In this document: positions 49,984 to 63,630 of the stretch, one piece after another
How the letters are laid out: the number at the start of each line of letters is the position of its first letter
Numbering within the stretch: position 1 is the first letter of the stretch
Source of the DNA: Amycolatopsis endophytica
GTDB lineage: Bacteria > Actinomycetota > Actinomycetes > Mycobacteriales > Pseudonocardiaceae
Length of the DNA: 64,000 bases
Direction: 5' to 3'
Assembly (NCBI RefSeq): GCF_013410405.1
Contig: NZ_JACCFK010000001.1
Coordinates: 4,340,001-4,404,000, forward strand
Made by a program: the position numbers and the translations under genes
Notes under the pieces: generated by a model
Database searches by the model: none
What the model was told of the DNA's origin: nothing
The model's input: the letters and a program-made list of their open reading frames with translations, nothing else

Positions 49984-51293
49984 CCAGCCACCACGCCGTC
50001 ATCGTGGTCGGCGGCGGCCAGGCCGGCCTGTCGATGAGCCACTGCCTGTCCGCCCGCGGCGTCGACCACGTCGTGCTCGAACGCGACACCGCGGGCCACG
50101 AGTGGGCCGACCGCCGCTGGGACTCGTTCTGCCTGGTCACCCCGAACTGGCAGTGCCGCCTGCCCGGTTTCCCCTACCCCGGCGACGATCCGGACGGGTT
50201 CATGGTGCGCGACGACATCGTCGCCTACCTGCGCGCCTACCTGGCGGCCTTCGACTTCCCCCTCGTCGAGGGCGTCGAGGTGACCCGGCTGCGCCGCGGC
50301 GGCCGCGGGTTCCTGCTGTCCACAACGGACGGTGCGCGCACCGCCGACAACGTCGTGCTCGCCACCGGCCCGTACCAGGTGCCGCTGGTCCCGCGGATGG
50401 CCGAACGGCTGCCCGAGGACCTGGCGCAGGTGCACTCCGCGGACTACCGCAACCCGGCGCAGCTGCCGCCGGGTGAGGTGCTCGTCGTCGGCACCGGCCA
50501 GTCCGGCTGCCAGATCGCCGAGGACCTGCACCTGGCCGGCCGCCGCGTGCACCTGGCCGTCGGCAGCGCGCCGCGGGTGGCCCGACGGTACCGCGGCCGG
50601 GACGTGGTCGCCTGGCTGGACGACATGGGCTACTACCGCCGCGGCATCGACGAGTTCGCCGACGCCGACGCCGTGCGCTTCCGCGCCAACCACTACGTCA
50701 CCGGCCGCGACGGCGGGCGCGACATCGACCTGCGTGCCTTCGCCCGTGACGGCATGCGCCTCTACGGCCGCCTCACCGGCATCCGCGGCGGGCGGCTGAC
50801 CTTCGCCCAGGATCTTCGCCACAACCTCGACGCCGCGGACGCCGTGTCCGAGGGCATCAAGGACTCCGTCGACACCTGGATCACCGCCCGTGGCCTCGAC
50901 GCGCCACACGAGGACCGCTACGTTCCGGTGTGGCAACCGGATACCGGACCGTCCGAACTGGACCTGGCGGGCAGTGGCATCAGCTCGGTGGTGTGGAGCA
51001 CCGGTTTCGGCCGTGACCACCGCTGGATCGAGGTGCCGGTTTTCGACGGCCGCGGCTACCCGACGCACGAGCGCGGCGTCACCAGCTGCCCCGGCCTGTA
51101 CTTCCTCGGCCTGCCCTGGCAGCACACCTGGGGTTCCGGGCGGTTCTGCGGCGTCGCCGACGACGCGGAGTACCTGGCCGCGCACATCGCCTCCGCCGGC
51201 CGCCGTTCCGACGGGCTGCACTGGATCGCGGGCACCCCGGAGAGCACGTACCCGGCCGACGAGTACTGGACCGCACCCCGGACGGTGGCCTGA
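49980..51293 (+). CDS. MSMEG_0569-family flavin-dependent oxidoreductase (NitH-like)
   Basis: A 437-residue flavoprotein. [12 protein letters not shown] binds FAD and [14 protein letters not shown] is the second, NADPH-binding Rossmann loop, as in flavin-containing monooxygenases. [15 protein letters not shown] lies between them and the C-terminal [18 protein letters not shown] carries the FAD-closing motif. In Nit1C clusters linked to cyanide assimilation this enzyme is thought to deliver an oxygenation or N-oxidation step. Overlaps both neighbours (GTGA and TGATG). Confidence 0.9.
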   Translation: MTSHHAVIVVGGGQAGLSMSHCLSARGVDHVVLERDTAGHEWADRRWDSFCLVTPNWQCRLPGFPYPGDDPDGFMVRDDIVAYLRAYLAAFDFPLVEGVEVTRLRRGGRGFLLSTTDGARTADNVVLATGPYQVPLVPRMAERLPEDLAQVHSADYRNPAQLPPGEVLVVGTGQSGCQIAEDLHLAGRRVHLAVGSAPRVARRYRGRDVVAWLDDMGYYRRGIDEFADADAVRFRANHYVTGRDGGRDIDLRAFARDGMRLYGRLTGIRGGRLTFAQDLRHNLDAADAVSEGIKDSVDTWITARGLDAPHEDRYVPVWQPDTGPSELDLAGSGISSVVWSTGFGRDHRWIEVPVFDGRGYPTHERGVTSCPGLYFLGLPWQHTWGSGRFCGVADDAEYLAAHIASAGRRSDGLHWIAGTPESTYPADEYWTAPRTVA

Positions 51294-52111
51294 TGCCGGT
51301 CAACGACGCGCACCGCCACCTCGGCGTGCTGCCCGCGTACCCGTTCTACGGCGGCCCGGCCGTCCGCCCCGATCTCGGCGCCCGCGGCACGATCGACGAG
51401 CTGCTCGCCGACCTCGACGCCGAAGGCACCGAACGCGCGCTGGTCATCCCGAACTACGGCGTGCCGGACCCGGAGATCGCCTTTTCCTTCAACGAACTCT
51501 GCGTCGAAGCCGCGCAACGCGACGACCGGATCCGCGCCGGGCTGTGGGTGTCCCCTTTGGACCGCGATGCCGCGCGCACCGCGCAGGCGCTGAGCCTGGC
51601 CGCCGAACCGGGCGTGCGGGCGCTGAAGCTGAGCTTCCTGCTCGGCGGGCGCCCCACCGACCCGGCGTGCCGTCCCGGCCTGGACCGGATCTTCGCCGCC
51701 GCCCGCGAACACGACCTCGTCGTCCACGTGCACACCTCGCCCGGCGCGGCCTCGGACATCGACGAGGTCGGCGCCCTCGTCGAGGACTACGGCGACGACG
51801 TCAAGGTGCACCTCGTGCACTTCGGCGGCGGTATGAGCGGCCACATCAAACTGGTCGGCAGCCGGTTCTTCGACTGGATCGCGGCGGGCAAGCAGGTCTA
51901 CACCGACCTGTCCTGGGCGATCGGCTTCGCGCCGCGCTGGCTGGCCGCCGAGGTCGACCGCCGTGGCCTCGGCGGCGACCGCATCCTCTTCGCCAGCGAC
52001 GAGCCGTGGGGCGACCAGGCCGGCGAGTACGCCCGGCTGGCCGCCGCGGCCGGCGACGGCCGGCTCGCGGAACTGGTGTTCCGCGGCACCTTCGACAAGC
52101 TCTACGGGTGA
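51293..52111 (+). CDS. amidohydrolase-family TIM-barrel protein in the Nit1C cluster
   Basis: A 272-residue amidohydrolase-2 protein. DAHRHLG gives the N-terminal metal-binding HxH, VVHVHTSPG a strand-5 His, VHLVHFGGG a strand-6 His, and FASDEPWGD the catalytic Asp. It should hydrolyse or decarboxylate a small ring or amide. It is not among the seven core Nit1C genes originally described, but sits inside the coupled unit here. The ATG overlaps the flavoprotein stop. A 42-bp gap with AAGGAG separates it from the next gene. Confidence 0.82.
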   Translation: MPVNDAHRHLGVLPAYPFYGGPAVRPDLGARGTIDELLADLDAEGTERALVIPNYGVPDPEIAFSFNELCVEAAQRDDRIRAGLWVSPLDRDAARTAQALSLAAEPGVRALKLSFLLGGRPTDPACRPGLDRIFAAAREHDLVVHVHTSPGAASDIDEVGALVEDYGDDVKVHLVHFGGGMSGHIKLVGSRFFDWIAAGKQVYTDLSWAIGFAPRWLAAEVDRRGLGGDRILFASDEPWGDQAGEYARLAAAAGDGRLAELVFRGTFDKLYG

Positions 52112-52153
52112 CCCGCACCCGTGGCAACCCCCGCAACAACAAGGAGATTCATC

Positions 52154-52666
52154 GTGTCCGAGCTGACCGAGACCGAGCAGCAGAGCCTCGCCGAGATTCC
52201 GCACCCGTCACTGCCGGAGGGCTCCAGCATCTACGGCGGGACCAAGGTGTTCCCGGACTACCAGGCCGAGCCCGGCCAGGCGTACTTCACGCTCGTGCAC
52301 GGCATCGCGCACGAGTCGTCGGTGAGCTTCGTGGCGATCCTGCAGGCCACCCGCGCGCTGCGCAAGGGCTTCGAGTCCGCCATCTACTTCTACGGCCCCG
52401 GCTCGATGAACGCCATGGCCACCCGCGGTTTCCCGACCACCGGCAACTCCGCGTTCCCCGGCGAGCACAACATCAACGACCAGCTCAAGACGTTCATCAA
52501 GGAAGGCGGCAAGGTCTACTGCTGCCGCTTCGGCCTGTCCCTGCACGGGCTGCGGGAGGAGGACCTGATCGAGGGCGTCATCCCGACGCACCCGCTGGAC
52601 GTGCAGGACGCGCTCATCCACTACGCCCGCAAGGGGGCGATCATCAACTCGACCTACATGTGGTGA
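52154..52666 (+). CDS. MSMEG_0572/Sll0783 family protein (NitB-like)
   Basis: A 170-residue protein matching the Sll0783 family along its whole length (SSIYGGTKVFPDYQAEPGQAYFTLVHGIAHESSVSFVAILQATRALRKGFESAIYFYGPGSMN). It also has a CC pair (KVYCCRFG) and the closing GAIINSTYMW. In Synechocystis the homologue is among the most strongly nitrogen-starvation-induced genes. The fold resembles DsrE-like sulfur-relay proteins. Function is unknown. GTG at 52154 has AAGGAG upstream. Confidence 0.92.
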   Translation: MSELTETEQQSLAEIPHPSLPEGSSIYGGTKVFPDYQAEPGQAYFTLVHGIAHESSVSFVAILQATRALRKGFESAIYFYGPGSMNAMATRGFPTTGNSAFPGEHNINDQLKTFIKEGGKVYCCRFGLSLHGLREEDLIEGVIPTHPLDVQDALIHYARKGAIINSTYMW

Positions 52667-52691
52667 CCCCGGGCTGACGGAGGAGGAGGCA

Positions 52692-53759
52692 GTGCGCGTG
52701 AAGACCGACAACCTGGACGTCCGGACCGACCTCGCGGTGCACGGGGTGCGCTGGGACGCGCCCGTGCGGCGCAGCAAGGGGGCCGGACCGAGCGACGACG
52801 GGCACCTCGTCGTCGACGGTGTGAACGCGGCGCTGCCGCTGAACCCGGACAGCCCCTACACCCTGCGCGACGGCCGTGTCCACCGGGGACGGATCGACCT
52901 CGGGCTGACCGTGGAACCGGTGGCCCGCCCGAAGTTCTACGACCTGGAGACCGCGGACGGCCTGCCGTACCGCAAGATCGCGCTGCTGCACGGGCGGGAC
53001 GTGCTCGCCACGACCGTCGTGCAGACGTGCATCCGCTACGCCGAGGACCAGCGGTGCCGGTTCTGCACCATCGAGGAATCGCTCAAGGCCGGGGACACCG
53101 TCGCGGCGAAGACCCCGGCGCAGCTGGCCGAGGTCGCCGAGGCCGCGGTCCGGCTCGACGGGGTGCGGCAGATGGTGATGACCACCGGCACCACGGCGGG
53201 CCCGGACCGCGGCGCGCGGCACCTCGTCCGCTGCGTCAAGGCGGTGCTCGACGCGGTGCCGGGATTGCCGGTGCAGGTGCAGATCGAACCGCCGGGCGAA
53301 CTGTCGGTGATCGCCGACCTGCGTGCGGCGGGCGCGACCTCGATCGGCATCCACGTCGAGTCGCTGGACGACGAGGTCCGGCGGCGGTGGATGCCCGGCA
53401 AGGGGTCGGTGCCGCTGGCCGAGTACGAGGCCGCGTGGGACGAGGCGGTACGGGTGTTCGGCCGCAACAAGGTCTCCACGTACCTGCTGATCGGGCTCGG
53501 CGAGGACGCGGACGAGCTGGTCGACGGCGCGGCGCGGCTGATCGAGCGGGGCGTGTACCCGTTCGTGATGCCGATGCGGCCGATGGCAGGCACGCTCGCG
53601 CGGCGGGACGGGATCTCCGGCCCGCCCGCGTCACTGGTCCGCGACGTGAGCGAGCGGGTCGCGAAGTTGTTGCGGGAGGCGGACATGCGCGGCGCCGACC
53701 AGGAGGCTGGCTGCGCGGCCTGCGGGGCATGCGGCGTGCTGAGCACGGCGGGGGCCTGA
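52692..53759 (+). CDS. MSMEG_0568-family radical SAM protein (NitD-like)
   Basis: A 355-residue radical SAM enzyme. The [4Fe-4S] ligands are Cys113, Cys122 and Cys125 in CIRYAEDQRCRFC, an expanded CX8CX2C instead of CX3CX2C. QMVMTTGTTAGPDRGARHL is the GGE-like SAM-binding strand. The C-terminus has another Cys triplet (CAACGAC: Cys341, 344, 347). It is the presumed key chemistry step of the Nit1C pathway, whose product in this organism is unknown. GTG at 52692 or 52698; GGAGGAGG lies upstream. Confidence 0.92.
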   Translation: MRVKTDNLDVRTDLAVHGVRWDAPVRRSKGAGPSDDGHLVVDGVNAALPLNPDSPYTLRDGRVHRGRIDLGLTVEPVARPKFYDLETADGLPYRKIALLHGRDVLATTVVQTCIRYAEDQRCRFCTIEESLKAGDTVAAKTPAQLAEVAEAAVRLDGVRQMVMTTGTTAGPDRGARHLVRCVKAVLDAVPGLPVQVQIEPPGELSVIADLRAAGATSIGIHVESLDDEVRRRWMPGKGSVPLAEYEAAWDEAVRVFGRNKVSTYLLIGLGEDADELVDGAARLIERGVYPFVMPMRPMAGTLARRDGISGPPASLVRDVSERVAKLLREADMRGADQEAGCAACGACGVLSTAGA

Positions 53760-53760
53760 C

Positions 53761-55131
53761 GTGATGCCCGACGTGCTGGCCCTGCTCGGCGACTCCGCGA
53801 CCCTGGCCCGGCGGCCCGCCTTCCACATCGAACCGGCCGACGCGGTCGCGGTGCGCGCCTACCACGCCCTGCGCACCGAGGTCTTCGTGCACGAGCAAGG
53901 GTTGTTCGAGGGGCACGACCTGGACGAGCGCGACGAAGACCCGCGCACCGTCGTCCTCGTCGCCCGCGACCGGGAGGGCACGGTCATCGGCGGTGTCCGC
54001 CTCGGCCCGGCCACCGCTGAGGACCTCGGCTGGTGGCTCGGCGGGCGGCTGGTGGTGCACCCCGCGTGCCGGGGCCGGGTCGGCCCGGCACTGGTGCGCG
54101 CCGCCTGTGCGCACGCCGAGAACGCCGGGGTGCTGCGGTTCGAGGCCACCGTGCAGGCCCGCAACGAGAGCCTGTTCGCCCGGCTGGGCTGGGACCGGGT
54201 GCGCCCGGTCGCGGTCGCCGGGACACCGCACGTGCTGATGCGGTACCCGATCGGCCGCATCGCCGCGCTGGCGCGGGCGACCAAAAGCGACCTCGGCCCG
54301 CTGCTGTCCGGGCTGACCGGCGTGCCCGGCTTCGTCGGCGACGACGGGGTTCCGGTGCCCGGCAGCGACGTGGTGGCCGCGTGTGACGCGATCCTGCCCT
54401 CCATGGTGGAGCGCGACCCGGACTGGGCGGGCTGGTGCTCGGTGCTGGTCAACGTCAACGACCTCGCCGCGATGGGCGCGGAACCGGCCGGGCTGCTGGA
54501 CGCCCTCGGCGCGCGCGACGCGTCGTTCGCCAGCCGTGTGCTCGGCGGGCTGCGCCGGGCGAGCCAGGCCTACGGCGTGCCCGTGCTCGGCGGGCACACG
54601 CAGCTCGGCGTGCCCGCCTCGCTCGCGGTGACCGCGCTGGGCCGCACGGAGTTCCCGGTTCCCGGCGGTGGCGGACGGCCAGGGCAGCGGGTGCGGCTGA
54701 CCGCCGACCTCGGTGGGCGGTGGCGGCCCGGGTACGCCGGGCGGCAGTGGGATTCCACCACTTCCCGGCGCACGCCGGAACTGCGCGCGATGCTCACCGC
54801 CGTCGCGCGGGCGCGTCCCCCGGCGGCGAAGGACGTGTCGATGGCGGGCATCGCCGGAACGCTCGGCATGCTCGCCGAGGCCAGCGGCTGCGGCGCGGTC
54901 CTCGACGTGGCCGCCGTGCCCCGGCCCCGCGGGGCGAGCATGGGCGACTGGCTCACCTGCTTCCCCGGCTACGCGATGCTCACCACCGGGTCCGCGGAGC
55001 TGGACGCCGGTCCCGCGACCAGTGCCGGGTGCGGTGAGCTGGTGACCGGGCGCGGCGTGGCGCTGCGCTGGCCGGACGGAGAACAGACCCCGGTCGTCGC
55101 GGCCGGGGTGACCGGATTGGGGACCTCATGA
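53761..55131 (+). CDS. MSMEG_0567-type GNAT / AIR-synthase-like fusion protein (NitE-NitF)
   Basis: A 456-residue two-domain protein. Residues about 20-165 form a GNAT domain (TEVFVHEQGLFEGHDLDERDEDPRTVVLVARD, then RGRVGPALVRAA). From about 170 to the end it is an AIR-synthase/PurM-like ATP-binding protein (VNVNDLAAMGAEPAGLLDAL, GVPVLGGHTQLGV, KDVSMAGIAGTLGMLAEASG). In Synechocystis-type clusters these are two separate genes; fusion is the actinobacterial form. It may activate and acylate an amine intermediate. Start GTG 53761 or ATG 53764. Its stop overlaps the first nitrilase start. Confidence 0.9.
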   Translation: MMPDVLALLGDSATLARRPAFHIEPADAVAVRAYHALRTEVFVHEQGLFEGHDLDERDEDPRTVVLVARDREGTVIGGVRLGPATAEDLGWWLGGRLVVHPACRGRVGPALVRAACAHAENAGVLRFEATVQARNESLFARLGWDRVRPVAVAGTPHVLMRYPIGRIAALARATKSDLGPLLSGLTGVPGFVGDDGVPVPGSDVVAACDAILPSMVERDPDWAGWCSVLVNVNDLAAMGAEPAGLLDALGARDASFASRVLGGLRRASQAYGVPVLGGHTQLGVPASLAVTALGRTEFPVPGGGGRPGQRVRLTADLGGRWRPGYAGRQWDSTTSRRTPELRAMLTAVARARPPAAKDVSMAGIAGTLGMLAEASGCGAVLDVAAVPRPRGASMGDWLTCFPGYAMLTTGSAELDAGPATSAGCGELVTGRGVALRWPDGEQTPVVAAGVTGLGTS

Positions 55132-55988
55132 GCACCCTGCGGATGGCCGCGGTCGCGGCGCCCTTCGACCGCGACCTGGAGGGCGACTTCGAGCGCATCG
55201 CCGCCCTGATCGCCACCGCCCGCGCGGACGGCGTCGGCCTGCTCGCCCTGCCCGAGGCCTGCCTCGGCGGCTACCTGGCCAACCTCGACGGCGGCGCCGA
55301 CGGGCCGCCGCCGCTGGACGTCGACGGCCCGGAGATCAAGCGCCTCGCCGCGCTCGCCGGGGACATGGTGGTGGCCGCGGGCTACTGCGAACACGACGGT
55401 GGGCGGCTCTACAACAGCGTCGTGTGCGTGACCGGTGACGGCGTGCTGGGCAACCACCGCAAGGTGCACCAGCCGCTGTCGGAGGACGCGACCTACCGCG
55501 CCGGCGACGGGTTCGCCGCGTTCGACACGCCGGCCGGGCGGCTGGGCATGCTGATCTGCTACGACAAGGCGTTCCCCGAGTCCGCGCGCGGCCTGGCGCT
55601 GGACGGCGCCGAGATCGGCGTGTGCGTGTCGGCGTGGCCGGGCAGCCGCACCAACCCGTCGGCGGACCTCGCGCGGGACCGGTGGAAGCGGCGCTTCGAC
55701 CTGTTCGACCAGGCGCGGGCGCTGGAGAACCAGATCGTGTGGCTCTCGGCCAACCAGTCCGGGACGTTCGGCGACCTGCGGTTCGTCGCCAGCGCAAAGA
55801 TCGTGGACCCGGGCGGCGAGGTCCTGGCAGGCACCGGTGTCGCGGACGGCATCGCGGTGGCCGAGCTGGACGTGCGGGCGGCGCTGGACACGGCCCGCCG
55901 CTCGATGGGGCACCTGCGGGACCGGCGGCCCGAGGCATACCCCGCGCCGGCCGCCGGCGGGGAGGCACTCGCCGCGGCGCGATACTGA
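55128..55988 (+). CDS. nitrilase-superfamily C-N hydrolase with intact catalytic triad
   Basis: A 286-residue carbon-nitrogen hydrolase with the complete Glu-Lys-Cys triad: Glu43 in LPEACLGGY, Lys112 in HRKVHQP and Cys144 in MLICYDKAFPE. It should convert a nitrile or amide to the acid plus ammonia and is the nitrilase that names the cluster. The ATG overlaps the upstream stop (ATGA). A second nitrilase-like gene follows after 4 bp and is clearly a tandem paralogue. Confidence 0.92.
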   Translation: MSTLRMAAVAAPFDRDLEGDFERIAALIATARADGVGLLALPEACLGGYLANLDGGADGPPPLDVDGPEIKRLAALAGDMVVAAGYCEHDGGRLYNSVVCVTGDGVLGNHRKVHQPLSEDATYRAGDGFAAFDTPAGRLGMLICYDKAFPESARGLALDGAEIGVCVSAWPGSRTNPSADLARDRWKRRFDLFDQARALENQIVWLSANQSGTFGDLRFVASAKIVDPGGEVLAGTGVADGIAVAELDVRAALDTARRSMGHLRDRRPEAYPAPAAGGEALAAARY

Positions 55989-55992
55989 CGCG

Positions 55993-56826
55993 ATGGGGAC
56001 CATCCGCATCGGCGCCGTGGCCGCGCACTTCGGCCGCGACCTCGACTTCGACCTGCAGCGCATCGCCACGCTCATCGAGCACGGCCGCTCGTCGGGGGTG
56101 TCGCTGCTGGTGCTGCCGGACGCCGCGCTCGGCGGGTACCTCGCCGACCTGCGCGCCCCGGACCCGGACGCGCTGCCGCCCGCGCTCGAACCGGACGACG
56201 CGCACCTGCGCAAGGTCGCCGCGCTGGCCGCGGAAATGGTGGTGTGCGTCGGGTACTGCGAAGCCGACGGCGACCGGCGGTTCAACTCGGCGGTGTGCGT
56301 CACCGGCGACGGCGTGCTCGGACGGCACCGCAAGGTGCACCAGCCGCCGGGCGAGGTGGCCGCCTACTCGGCGGGCACGTCGTTCGCCGCGTTCGACTCG
56401 CCCGTGGGGCGGCTGGGCATGCTCATCGACTACGACAAGACGTTCCCCGAATCGGCGCGCAGCCTCGCGCTGGACGGCGCCGAGGTCCTGGCCTGCCTGT
56501 CGGCGTGGCCGACCAGCATCACCCACCGCGCGCCGCGCATGTCGCAGGACCGGCAGGCGCGGTTGTTCGACCTCTACGACCAGGCGCGCGCGGCGGAGAA
56601 CCAGGTCGTGCTGGCCTCCTCCAACCAGACCGGCGCGCTGGGCGGGATGCGCTTTCTCGGCCAGGCCAAGGTGGTCGGGCCCGGCGGCGACATCCTGGCC
56701 CGCACCTGGAGCAAGGCCGGTATCGCGATCGCCGAGGTCGACGTCGCCTGCGAGGTGTCCACCGCCCGGCGGGTGCTGCACCACCTGGCCGAGCGCAAGC
56801 CCGACGCGTACGGGAGCCGCACATGA
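55993..56826 (+). CDS. nitrilase paralogue lacking the catalytic Cys and Glu (pseudoenzyme)
   Basis: A 277-residue protein aligned along its length with the preceding nitrilase (shared blocks GDGVLG, HRKVHQP, DYDK/CYDK-FPESAR, SLALDGAE). Two of three catalytic residues are changed: the Glu is Asp43 (LPDAALGGY, codon GAC) and the nucleophile Cys is Asp146 (MLIDYDKTFPE, codon GAC). Lys114 remains. The frame is intact, ends ATGA into the glycosyltransferase, and its codon use is normal. It is therefore a maintained, probably non-hydrolytic partner or regulator of the active nitrilase. Confidence 0.88.
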   Translation: MGTIRIGAVAAHFGRDLDFDLQRIATLIEHGRSSGVSLLVLPDAALGGYLADLRAPDPDALPPALEPDDAHLRKVAALAAEMVVCVGYCEADGDRRFNSAVCVTGDGVLGRHRKVHQPPGEVAAYSAGTSFAAFDSPVGRLGMLIDYDKTFPESARSLALDGAEVLACLSAWPTSITHRAPRMSQDRQARLFDLYDQARAAENQVVLASSNQTGALGGMRFLGQAKVVGPGGDILARTWSKAGIAIAEVDVACEVSTARRVLHHLAERKPDAYGSRT

Positions 56827-57884
56827 GGATCGCCCTGCTCAGCTACTCGACGAAACCGCGCGGCGGGGTCGTGCACACGCTCGCCCTCGCCGAAGCGCTG
56901 GCCGCCGAGGGTGCCGACGTCACCGTCTGGTCACTGGGCCGTGGCGGGGACAGCGGGTTCTTCCGCCCGGTCGACCCGGCGGTGGCGGTGCGGATCGTGC
57001 CGTTCCCGGAGATCGAGGGCGAGGGCGTGGGGCCGCGGATCCTGCGGTCGATCGAGGTGCTGCGCGCCGCGTTCGACCCGCACGGCTACGACGTCGTGCA
57101 CGCGCAGGACTGCATCAGCGCCAACGCGGTGGAACGGGTCGTGCGGACCGTGCACCACATCGACCACTTCACGACACCCGAGCTGGCCGCCTGCCACGAG
57201 CGCGCGATCCGCCGTCCCTACGCGCACGTCTGCGTGTCCGCGGCGGTGGCGGGGGAGTTGCGCGAGGGCTGGGGCGTGGTGGCGGCGGTCATCCCGAACG
57301 GCGTCGACCACGACCGGTTCGCCACCGCCGAGCCCGATCCGGCGTGGTCCGGGCGGTTCGTGCTCTCGGTCGGCGGGATCGAGCCGCGCAAGGGCTCGCT
57401 GGATCTGCTGGAGGCCCACGCGCTGCTGCGCGAGACCGAGCCGGACGTGCGGTTGGTCATCGCGGGCGGACAGACCCTGTTCGACTACCGCGACTACCGC
57501 ACCGCGTGGGAGAAACGGGCCGCCGAGCTGGGCGTGCAGCCCGTCGTGCTGGGCCCGGTCGCCCACGACGCGCTGCCCGCGCTGGTCGCCGCCGCTGACG
57601 TGTTCGCCTTCCCCTCGACCAAGGAGGGCTTCGGCCTGGCCGCGATGGAAGCGCTCGCCGCCGGTGTCCCGGTCGTCACCCGCGACCTGCCCGTGCTGCG
57701 CGAGGTGTTCGGCGGCGCCGCTCGCTTCGCGAGCGACCCGGCGGGACTGGCGGCGCGGATGCGGGAGGCGCTGGCGGATCCGGACGCCCTGCGCGAACCC
57801 GGGCGCGCGTTGGCCGCCTCCTACAACTGGGGCGCCGCCGCCCGGTCGCACCTGGCGCTCTACCGCGACCTGCTGAAGCAGTGA
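56823..57884 (+). CDS. MSMEG_0565-family GT4 glycosyltransferase
   Basis: A 353-residue GT-B glycosyltransferase. GGVVHTLALAEALAAEGADVTVWSLG is the N-terminal acceptor-side motif, VIPNGVDHDRF the GT4 hinge, VGGIEPRKGSLDLLEAHALL the start of the donor domain, and PSTKEGFGLAAMEALAAGVPVV the E-x7-E nucleotide-sugar motif. It is characteristic of actinobacterial Nit1C clusters and ends the coupled unit. Its presence implies the pathway product is glycosylated; sugar and acceptor are unknown. Confidence 0.92.
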   Translation: MRIALLSYSTKPRGGVVHTLALAEALAAEGADVTVWSLGRGGDSGFFRPVDPAVAVRIVPFPEIEGEGVGPRILRSIEVLRAAFDPHGYDVVHAQDCISANAVERVVRTVHHIDHFTTPELAACHERAIRRPYAHVCVSAAVAGELREGWGVVAAVIPNGVDHDRFATAEPDPAWSGRFVLSVGGIEPRKGSLDLLEAHALLRETEPDVRLVIAGGQTLFDYRDYRTAWEKRAAELGVQPVVLGPVAHDALPALVAAADVFAFPSTKEGFGLAAMEALAAGVPVVTRDLPVLREVFGGAARFASDPAGLAARMREALADPDALREPGRALAASYNWGAAARSHLALYRDLLKQ

Positions 57885-58073
57885 CCAGGCTCTCACGTCC
57901 GGCGGTGGTGGCGGACGCGGGAGGAAGTCGCGGGTCAGAGCGGTCCTTTGGAGGGTTCCGACAAAAAACGGCGGTCGGCACGGTGCGGGGGCGACGATCA
58001 CGCTACCGGTGGGTACGCGCGATGCTGGGGGAGCGGCCGGGGGAGGCCGCGCCATCCATTCGTCGGAGAACCA

Positions 58074-63575
<5,502 letters not shown>

Positions 63576-63584
63576 TCTCCGCGG

Positions 63585-63627
63585 CCCGGCTGCCCCTGGC
63601 GGATTCCGTCCGCCGGGGGCAGCCGGG
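63585..63627. terminator. strong bidirectional terminator after the carboxylase
   Basis: The 19-base arm 63585-63603 (begins CCCGGCTGCCCC) pairs with 63609-63627 (ends GGGGCAGCCGGG) through one T-G wobble around the loop TTCCG. It is 9 bp after the carboxylase stop and 3 bp before the stop of the convergent gene. Confidence 0.9.
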
Positions 63628-63630
63628 CGT

